A stretch of DNA of 7,851 bases, taken from NCBI GenBank assembly GCA_021161625.1, contig JAGHAG010000047.1, positions 1 to 7,851 of the forward strand. The letters run 5' to 3'. Positions 1 through 4,930 of this stretch are shown here, one piece after another. The translations under genes and the position numbers were made by a program. The notes beneath the pieces were generated by a model. It saw only the letters and a program-made list of their open reading frames with translations. It was not told the origin of the DNA and ran no database searches. Within the stretch, counting starts at the first letter, position 1; the number at the start of each line of letters is the position of its first letter. This stretch comes from Elusimicrobiota bacterium (lineage in GTDB: Bacteria; CG03).

Positions 1-43
1 ACCTAAACTGTTTGGAATTTAGAACATTGGTATTTTGATATTG

Positions 44-78
44 TTTGGAATTTGTAATTTGGAATTTGTGATTTAACA
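44..78. repeat. heptanucleotide tandem tract, TTTGGAA type
   Basis: Five consecutive 7-mers can be read: TTTGGAA, TTTGTAA, TTTGGAA, TTTGTGA and TTTAACA. The first four form two near-identical 14-bp blocks with one mismatch. A further copy of TTTGGAATTT lies upstream at 11-20. The tract is degenerate but keeps a strict 7-bp register. Confidence 0.75.
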
Positions 79-84
79 TTTCTT

Positions 85-119
85 TCTATCCTCTATCCTC
101 TATCCTCTGTCCTCTATCC
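85..119. repeat. heptanucleotide tandem tract, five copies of TCTATCC
   Basis: Five uninterrupted copies of a 7-bp unit can be read. Copies 1, 2, 3 and 5 are exactly TCTATCC and copy 4 is TCTGTCC. This is the cleanest tandem repeat in the window. It lies only 6 bp after the TTTGGAA heptad tract but has an unrelated unit. Confidence 0.93.
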
Positions 120-126
120 ACTTTTT

Positions 127-206
127 TCCTTGTCACTTTACTTTCTTGTCTCCATATCTCCATATCACTTTATCACCTCGTCACTTAGTCACATTGTCAC
201 TTTTAC
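127..206. repeat. degenerate octanucleotide tandem tract, TCCATATC / ACTTNNTC type
   Basis: The DNA divides into ten 8-bp units. They include two adjacent exact TCCATATC copies (151-166), followed by ACTTTATC, ACCTCGTC, ACTTAGTC and ACATTGTC. Seen another way, TCAC recurs exactly every 8 bp at 165, 173, 181, 189 and 197. Units 127-134 and 143-150 share the TTGTC ending. The register is 8 bp here, against 7 bp in the neighbouring tracts. Confidence 0.8.
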
Positions 207-225
207 AGCAGACCAAGGGTCTCGA

Positions 226-264
226 GCTACATTTTTGTCGCATGGTAATGCGACCGCTACATTT
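226..264. repeat. hairpin enclosed by a 9-bp direct repeat
   Basis: GCTACATTT occurs at 226-234 and again at 256-264. Between the copies is a perfect 7-bp inverted repeat, GTCGCAT (237-243) and ATGCGAC (248-254), with a GGTA loop. Just upstream, AGACC and GGTCT (210-214 and 218-222) form a second, smaller stem. The module is richer in GC than the flanking tracts. It could be a small dispersed repeat. No T-run follows it, so a terminator is unlikely. Confidence 0.75.
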
Positions 265-283
265 CCAACTTCCGACCTCCGAC
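263..283. repeat. short heptanucleotide tract, YTCCRAC
   Basis: Three consecutive 7-mers can be read: TTCCAAC, TTCCGAC and CTCCGAC. The tract overlaps the end of the hairpin/direct-repeat module by 2 bp. It is too short to be compelling alone, but it shares the 7-bp register of the other tracts in this spacer. Confidence 0.6.
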
Positions 284-294
284 TTCTGTTCCTA

Positions 295-320
295 TTGACA
301 GATATGCTCTTTTTTATAAA
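295..320 (+). promoter_or_regulatory. putative promoter of the rpmH operon, possibly leaderless
   Basis: A perfect -35 hexamer TTGACA (295-300) is followed by TATAAA (315-320). The spacing is only 14 bp, well short of the usual 16-18, so the -35 pairing is uncertain even though both hexamers are good matches. Initiation about 7 nt after TATAAA would fall near 327-330, on or just before the rpmH start codon at 330. This agrees with the lack of any purine-rich ribosome-binding site upstream of that ATG. Confidence 0.4.
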
Positions 321-329
321 AATTTACCT

Positions 330-464
330 ATGAAAAGAACATATCAGCCACATAAGAGGAAGAGGAAAAGAACCCACGGATTTCGTGCAAGAATGAAAAC
401 CCGTGGGGGAAGAAAAGTTATAAATGCCAGAAGAAGAAAAGGAAGACACCGTCTTACACCGTAA
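330..464 (+). CDS. rpmH: 50S ribosomal protein L34
   Basis: This 44-residue, very basic protein is a component of the large ribosomal subunit. The sequence begins MKRTYQPHKRKRKRTHGF and ends GRHRLTP. The family hallmarks are plain: the MKRTYQP start, the KRKRxHGFRxRM stretch and the terminal arginine-rich segment. The length is that of typical bacterial L34. It is the first gene of the plus-strand operon. No Shine-Dalgarno sequence is visible before the ATG, and the putative promoter lies so close that the message may lack a 5' leader. The 3' end overlaps rnpA by 41 bp in another frame. Confidence 0.98.
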   Translation: MKRTYQPHKRKRKRTHGFRARMKTRGGRKVINARRRKGRHRLTP

Positions 465-717
465 ATTTATCAAGGAGAATAACTTCTTCAAATGTGTCTT
501 TGTAAGAAAAAAAATGACTGAAGGAAAACCTTTTATGCGGTTGAGTAAAAAAATTCTAAAAAAAGCAGTTGTCAAAAACAGAGTAAAAAGATGGATAAAA
601 GAAATTTTAAAAAAGCACAATGCTCTTAAAAATTTTGATGTTTTTATTTATATTAAAAAAGAGGCACCTCTAAATTTTAAAGAATTTGAAAAAATTTTTG
701 GAGAACTTCTTCCATGA
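424..717 (+). CDS. rnpA: ribonuclease P protein component, short divergent N-terminus
   Basis: This is the protein subunit of RNase P, which assists the catalytic RNA in removing 5' leaders from pre-tRNA. The family's RNR region is recognisable at residues 42-62 (KKILKKAVVKNRVKRWIKEIL), including KNRVKRWIKE, and is followed by a typical FDVFIYIKK strand. At 97 residues it is shorter than the usual 110-120. An in-frame TAA at 421-423 directly precedes the ATG, so the frame cannot extend upstream. About 14 N-terminal residues are read from rpmH DNA in a shifted frame and are acidic (MPEEEKEDTV). The usual first-helix signature (RLRxxxDFxxV) is not visible. GGGGGA at 405-410 is a distant possible ribosome-binding site. 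The stop overlaps the yidD start (ATGA). Confidence 0.9.
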   Translation: MPEEEKEDTVLHRKFIKENNFFKCVFVRKKMTEGKPFMRLSKKILKKAVVKNRVKRWIKEILKKHNALKNFDVFIYIKKEAPLNFKEFEKIFGELLP

Positions 718-908
718 AATTTTTAAAATTTCTTGTTGGGTTATGGCAGAAAATCCCGAAACATCCACACTGCAGATTTTACCCGAGTTGCTCAAATTAT
801 TTTCTGCTCGCTGTCCAAAAATATGGATTTTTAAAAGGAACCCTTAAAGGTATTTTAAGAATTCTTAAATGTAATCCCTTTTTTAAAGGAGGAATTGATT
901 TTCCATGA
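714..908 (+). CDS. yidD: membrane protein insertion efficiency factor YidD
   Basis: YidD is a small membrane-associated protein that helps YidC-dependent insertion of membrane proteins. The 64-residue product contains the family core CRFYPSCSNY (residues 20-29), an aliphatic amphipathic stretch (GFLKGTLKGILRILKC) and the final CNPFFKGGIDFP motif. The three conserved cysteines are at 20, 26 and 53. The protein is slightly shorter than typical members (about 70-85) because it ends right after the GGxD motif. It overlaps both rnpA and yidC by 4 bp (ATGA), which indicates translational coupling. GGAG at 700-703 is a plausible ribosome-binding site. Confidence 0.96.
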   Translation: MKFLKFLVGLWQKIPKHPHCRFYPSCSNYFLLAVQKYGFLKGTLKGILRILKCNPFFKGGIDFP

Positions 909-2362
909 GTGAAGTTGAAAGAAATTCCATAATTGCAATTATTTTGTCTTTTTTGATTTTAATGATATGGTGGAAAATTTATTCTCCAAAAGTGCCTGTA
1001 AAAAATCAAAAGACATCTTCTTTGGCATCTTCAACAAAAAAACAGAGGAGAGAAGTAAAAACCGATGAAAGCAAGGATACAGAATTTATTGAGTTAAAAA
1101 ATGAAGAAATATCCTGCATCTTTGGAAAAAAATCAGGTCTTTTATATCACCTTTTTCTTCAGGGAAACACAAGCAAAGTTGACCTTATATATCCTGATGG
1201 TCCAAAACCATTTTTATTTAAACTTGATGGAAAAATCCTTTCTAATCCTGAAATAGAAAAAAGAGAAAATTCCATTATCCTGAAATTTGAAGAACTAACC
1301 GCAAAATTTATACTTTCACAAAAAACATTAAAACTCCTCTGCCTTAATCCCTCAAAAAAGAACCTTGAGATTATCTGGAGAGGAGGGATTGGAACAGATA
1401 AAGACCTTCTGGAACAGCAGAAAAAAAGAAAACTTGTCTATCTTCACATAAGAAAACAGAACCGTGTTTTCAAACTGAAAGAAATAAAGGAAAAACTCTG
1501 GGAGTGGCTCAGCATTTCAAACAGATATTTCCTGCTTGCCTTCTTTCCTCAAGGAAAATTTTTCGTGGAAGCATGCTTAAAAACTCCACAGGAACTTATA
1601 AATTTCTCATCTACTGAAGAAACCTTAAATCTGGAAATTTTCCCAACCATTAAAAAATACTCGCTTCTTAAAAAGATGAAAAACGGACTTGAGAAAACCC
1701 TTGCTTTTGGACTATTTTCACCTTTAAGCATTTTCTTTCTAAATGTCTTGAATTTTTTTTACAAATTTTTGGGAAACTATGGCTGGTCCATTGTGCTTCT
1801 CACCATAATAATTCAAATTTTTCTTACTCCTCTTACAAGAAAAAATATAAAGGCAGCACAGGATATGAAAAGAATCCAACCCTACATAAAAAAACTTCAG
1901 GAACAGTATAAAGATGACCCTAAAAAACTTCAGGCAGAACTCCTCAATGTTTACAGGGTTCATAAAGTAAATCCTCTTGGAGGATGCCTCCCTATGTTTT
2001 TGCAGATTCCAATTTTCTGGTCTCTTTTTACAATGCTTCAGGGAGCAGTTGAATTAAGGGGGGCTCCTTTTATCCTCTGGATAAAGGACCTTTCAAGACC
2101 TGATGCTCTTTTTGGACATTTTCCTTCTTTCATACCTTTTCTTGGGGGCTGGCCTGTTGGTCCCCTTCCTCTTCTGATGGGTGCTTTGATGTTTTTACAG
2201 CAGCGTCTTACAATAACAGACCCTCAGCAAAAAGCATTTTTGATTATGCCTGTATTTTTTACCTTTATATTTTTAAACTTCCCCTCAGGACTTGTCCTCT
2301 ACTGGCTTACAAGCAATCTCATTACATTTATTGAAAATCTGATATTTCTGGAGAAAAAATGA
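905..2362 (+). CDS. yidC: membrane protein insertase YidC
   Basis: YidC is the inner-membrane insertase/chaperone that works alone or with SecYEG. The 485-residue protein has the Gram-negative layout: an N-terminal membrane anchor (about residues 8-26), a periplasmic domain (about 55-255, shorter than in E. coli) and a conserved Oxa1/YidC core from about 268 on. The core includes VNPLGGCLPMFLQIPIFWSL (355-374), GAPFILWIKDL and the final segment FPSGLVLYWLTSNL. In the first core membrane helix the sequence WSIVLLTIIIQIFLTPLT puts Gln304 where E. coli has Arg366 and most homologues have Arg or Lys. AAAGGAGG at 885-892 is a strong ribosome-binding site. The gene overlaps yidD and the next gene by 4 bp each. 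Confidence 0.98.
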   Translation: MSEVERNSIIAIILSFLILMIWWKIYSPKVPVKNQKTSSLASSTKKQRREVKTDESKDTEFIELKNEEISCIFGKKSGLLYHLFLQGNTSKVDLIYPDGPKPFLFKLDGKILSNPEIEKRENSIILKFEELTAKFILSQKTLKLLCLNPSKKNLEIIWRGGIGTDKDLLEQQKKRKLVYLHIRKQNRVFKLKEIKEKLWEWLSISNRYFLLAFFPQGKFFVEACLKTPQELINFSSTEETLNLEIFPTIKKYSLLKKMKNGLEKTLAFGLFSPLSIFFLNVLNFFYKFLGNYGWSIVLLTIIIQIFLTPLTRKNIKAAQDMKRIQPYIKKLQEQYKDDPKKLQAELLNVYRVHKVNPLGGCLPMFLQIPIFWSLFTMLQGAVELRGAPFILWIKDLSRPDALFGHFPSFIPFLGGWPVGPLPLLMGALMFLQQRLTITDPQQKAFLIMPVFFTFIFLNFPSGLVLYWLTSNLITFIENLIFLEKK

Positions 2363-2778
2363 AATCACTTACAAAGTATTTATGGTTTAATACAAAAACA
2401 AGAAGGGCATACATTAACATAACAGATGAGGTTGAAAAAGCAGTAAAGGAAAGCGGGGTTAAAGAAGGGTTGTGTCTTGTAAATGCAATGCACATAACTG
2501 CAAGTGTTTATATAAATGACGATGAATCAGGTCTTATTTCTGATTTTGATGATTTTCTTGAAAAACTTGCTCCACATGAGCCAATTTCAAAATACAGGCA
2601 CAACCGCACAGGTGAGGACAATGGGGATGCTCATATTAAAAGGCAGATAATGGGAAGGGAAGTTGTTGTTGCAATTACAGATGGAAAACTGGACCTTGGA
2701 CCATGGGAGCAAATTTTCTATGGTGAATTTGATGGAAGAAGAAGGAAGAGGGTTCTGATAAAAATCATCGGTGAATAA
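2359..2778 (+). CDS. YjbQ family (UPF0047) protein
   Basis: This is a 139-residue soluble protein of the YjbQ/UPF0047 family, small trimeric proteins with conserved histidines that probably bind metal. E. coli YjbQ has been reported to have weak thiamine-phosphate synthase activity, but the physiological role is unsettled. Visible motifs are NAMHITASVYIND (residues 42-54; His45 aligns with the usual HTTAS motif), YRHN (79-82), EDNGDAHIKRQIMG (86-99) and KLDLGPWEQIFYGEFDGRRR (110-129). The length is normal for the family. The start overlaps the yidC stop (ATGA) with GGAG at 2350-2353 five bases upstream, and the end overlaps mnmE by 8 bp. It occupies the slot where jag/khpB commonly lies in this cluster. 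Confidence 0.92.
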   Translation: MKSLTKYLWFNTKTRRAYINITDEVEKAVKESGVKEGLCLVNAMHITASVYINDDESGLISDFDDFLEKLAPHEPISKYRHNRTGEDNGDAHIKRQIMGREVVVAITDGKLDLGPWEQIFYGEFDGRRRKRVLIKIIGE

Positions 2779-4144
2779 AAATCTGAGAAACGACACAATT
2801 GTAGCACCAATCACTGCATGGGGGCATTCCAGTGTTGGGATTGTGCGATTGAGCGGAAATGATTCTTTAAAAATTCTTGAAAAAATATTCAAACCAAAAT
2901 CAAACACAAAGGTGAAAAATTTTAAAAGCCATACAATTCACTACGGGCATATTTATGATGGCAAGGAACTTGTTGATGAGGTCCTTGTTTTTACAATGTT
3001 AAAACCAAAAAGTTATACAAGGGAAGATGTTGTTGAAATTTCTTCACATGGTGGTCCTCTTATTATAAAAAAAATTTTATCTCTGTGTATTAAAAACGGA
3101 GCACGACTTGCTCAACCAGGAGAATTTACAAAAAGGGCATATTTAAACGGCAGAATTGATTTACTGCAGGCAGAGGCAGTTGCAGATATTATAAATGCAA
3201 AAAGTGAAGAGGCGCTCAAGATTTCTCAGAGACAACTAAAGGGGCTTTTTTCAGAAAAAATTAACGACTTCAGAAATCAGATTCTAAATGTTGCAACTGA
3301 ATTGAACGCTCTTGTTGATTTTCCTGAAGAGGATATTTCAATAGATTTAAAAAATGTGAAAGGGGCTTTGAAAAAAGTTTCTGAAGAGATAAAAAATCTT
3401 CTAAAAACAGAAAATCTGGGACGCATTTACAGAGAAGGAGTGAAAATTGTTATTGCAGGAAAAACAAATGTTGGAAAATCCACTTTGATGAATGTTTTAT
3501 CTGATTCTGAAAGAGCCATAGTAACACCAATTCCCGGAACAACCCGGGATGTTATAAGGGAGGCAATTGTTCTGGATGGAATTCCTGTTGAACTTTATGA
3601 TACCGCTGGTATAAGAAAAACTGCAAGAGGGATTATAGAAAAAATGGGGATGAAGAAAACAAAGCAGGCAATTGAGGAAGCAGACCTCATACTTTTTCTT
3701 TTTGATGCTTCAAAAAATCTTGATGAAAAAGACGAAAATATTATGGAAATTCTTGCACCCTTCAAAGACAAAACCATTATGGTTGGAAACAAAACAGACC
3801 TTGGTAAAAAAAAGCCCCAAAAGAAATTCGGGAAAGAATTGGTTTTTATTTCCTGCCTTAAAAAAACAGGAATCCAACATTTAAGAAAAGAAATCATCCA
3901 TCATATGGTGCACGGAACAGTTATTTCAAATGAGGAAATAATTATAACAAGTGTGCGGCAGAGTGAACTTCTTAAAAAAACTCAAACCCTTACTTGCACT
4001 GCAGTAAAAAAAATTGATGAGAACTTTTTTGAGGCAATTCTTCTAATTGAGGAAGCGTTAAAAAACCTGGATAGTTTAACAGGAAAAATTTTCAGAGAGG
4101 AGATGATAGATGAGATTTTTTCAAGGTTCTGTATTGGTAAGTAG
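2771..4144 (+). CDS. mnmE: tRNA uridine-5-carboxymethylaminomethyl modification GTPase MnmE
   Basis: MnmE, with MnmG, modifies C5 of wobble uridine 34 in certain tRNAs. The 457-residue protein shows the N-terminal tetrahydrofolate-binding domain (about 8-125, including EISSHGGPLIIK and PGEFTKRAYLNGRIDL), a helical region and an inserted GTPase domain. The GTPase motifs are G1 GKTNVGKS (230-237), G2 GTTRD (256-260), G3 DTAG (277-280) and G4 NKTD (340-343). The protein ends in the diagnostic FCIGK with Cys454. Glu290 after the DTAG loop matches the catalytic glutamate region, with one extra residue in the loop compared with E. coli. Translation starts at GTG 2771 inside the preceding gene. mnmG does not follow. 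Confidence 0.98.
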   Translation: MNKNLRNDTIVAPITAWGHSSVGIVRLSGNDSLKILEKIFKPKSNTKVKNFKSHTIHYGHIYDGKELVDEVLVFTMLKPKSYTREDVVEISSHGGPLIIKKILSLCIKNGARLAQPGEFTKRAYLNGRIDLLQAEAVADIINAKSEEALKISQRQLKGLFSEKINDFRNQILNVATELNALVDFPEEDISIDLKNVKGALKKVSEEIKNLLKTENLGRIYREGVKIVIAGKTNVGKSTLMNVLSDSERAIVTPIPGTTRDVIREAIVLDGIPVELYDTAGIRKTARGIIEKMGMKKTKQAIEEADLILFLFDASKNLDEKDENIMEILAPFKDKTIMVGNKTDLGKKKPQKKFGKELVFISCLKKTGIQHLRKEIIHHMVHGTVISNEEIIITSVRQSELLKKTQTLTCTAVKKIDENFFEAILLIEEALKNLDSLTGKIFREEMIDEIFSRFCIGK

Positions 4145-4913
4145 TTTTTTTCTTTTTACATTAACGCCTTCCCATGAAAGCATTGTGTTGAAATACACGC
4201 CACAACTTAATAAGAAGTTTGTTTACGAATTGAAATTGAAAATTGTCCAGAACCTTGAAAGGTTTGGGACAAAAAAGCCACATACTTTACTTCCTTCACA
4301 GTCAGAATTTGAGGCAGTTGGAAAATTTTCTCTTGAAATTTCATCAAAGGGGAAAAATTTTGTTGAAACCTACACCCTGCTTGAAATTACCACAACAATG
4401 AAAGCCCTCTCGCAGGAATTTCCAATTAAAGACCTGCAAAAATATGTAGGAAAAAAATGGGAAGTTCTTGTCTCAAAAAAGGGAGAGGTCTTAAAACAAA
4501 AAAATTTTAAGCGTTCCTATTCTGAAATTCCTTATGGTAAAAAACTGAAAAAAGGAAAAAATTTCAAAACAAAATCGTTAGTTTTGCTTCCATTTCTTGA
4601 TATGGACATAGAGGTTCAAAACAAAATGACTTATACCTTAAACGATATAAAAGAAAATCTGTGTTTTTTTACATTTTCATCTGAAGTTGAGGCATTTTCA
4701 TCCTATCCCGAAGAAAAAGAATTTGAGGCTGAAAGCAAAATCACTGGAAAAGGCACAGGCTCTTTCACTTACAACAACAGCAAAGCAATTTTGGAAAACG
4801 CTCAAATAAACTTTATTTTAATCTCGGATGTTTTTTCGCATGGAAAGCAAATAACTCCAAAGAAACTAAAAATGAAACAGGAAATTTTTCTATTTCTTAA
4901 AAGAGAAAAATAG
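4110..4913 (+). CDS. exported beta-rich protein of unknown function
   Basis: I do not recognise this 267-residue protein with confidence. It begins with a short basic start and a hydrophobic stretch (about residues 7-19, VLVSSFFLFTLTP) typical of a Sec signal peptide. There is no lipobox cysteine, and a cleavage site near residue 23 is plausible. The remainder is rich in lysine and alternating hydrophobic residues, as expected for long antiparallel beta strands, and ends with a GKGTGSFTYNNS segment. The pattern loosely recalls periplasmic DUF6263-like proteins, but this is a weak impression. The ATG has a good ribosome-binding site (AGAGGAG, 4096-4102). It lies 35 bp inside mnmE, so it is probably coupled to mnmE. 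It is the last gene of the plus operon. Confidence 0.85.
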   Translation: MRFFQGSVLVSSFFLFTLTPSHESIVLKYTPQLNKKFVYELKLKIVQNLERFGTKKPHTLLPSQSEFEAVGKFSLEISSKGKNFVETYTLLEITTTMKALSQEFPIKDLQKYVGKKWEVLVSKKGEVLKQKNFKRSYSEIPYGKKLKKGKNFKTKSLVLLPFLDMDIEVQNKMTYTLNDIKENLCFFTFSSEVEAFSSYPEEKEFEAESKITGKGTGSFTYNNSKAILENAQINFILISDVFSHGKQITPKKLKMKQEIFLFLKREK

Positions 4914-4930
4914 ATTAAGAGCGGGATGGG

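Larger units (their letters stand above)
1..329. other. non-coding spacer upstream of rpmH, made largely of short tandem tracts
   Basis: I see no credible gene here. The only open frame (from 130) translates low-complexity repeat DNA and resembles nothing I recognise. From left to right the spacer holds a TTTGGAA-type heptad tract, a TCTATCC heptad tract, an 8-bp-period tract, a hairpin between direct repeats, a short YTCCRAC heptad tract and a putative promoter at its right end; these are listed separately. dnaA and oriC often lie next to rpmH in bacteria. I looked for clustered DnaA boxes (TTATCCACA) and found only a weak partial match near 115-123, so an origin is not supported. Confidence 0.7.

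Noticed and set aside
115..123. Possible DnaA box suggesting an origin next to rpmH
   Set aside because: CTATCCACT is only a partial match to TTATCCACA, belongs to the end of the TCTATCC tract, and no cluster of boxes or dnaA gene is present.
130..333. 67-residue open frame on the plus strand before rpmH
   Set aside because: It covers the 8-bp tract and hairpin module, has no ribosome-binding site and overlaps the rpmH start. Its Ser/Thr/Phe-rich product is what TCAC/TTT repeats would encode.
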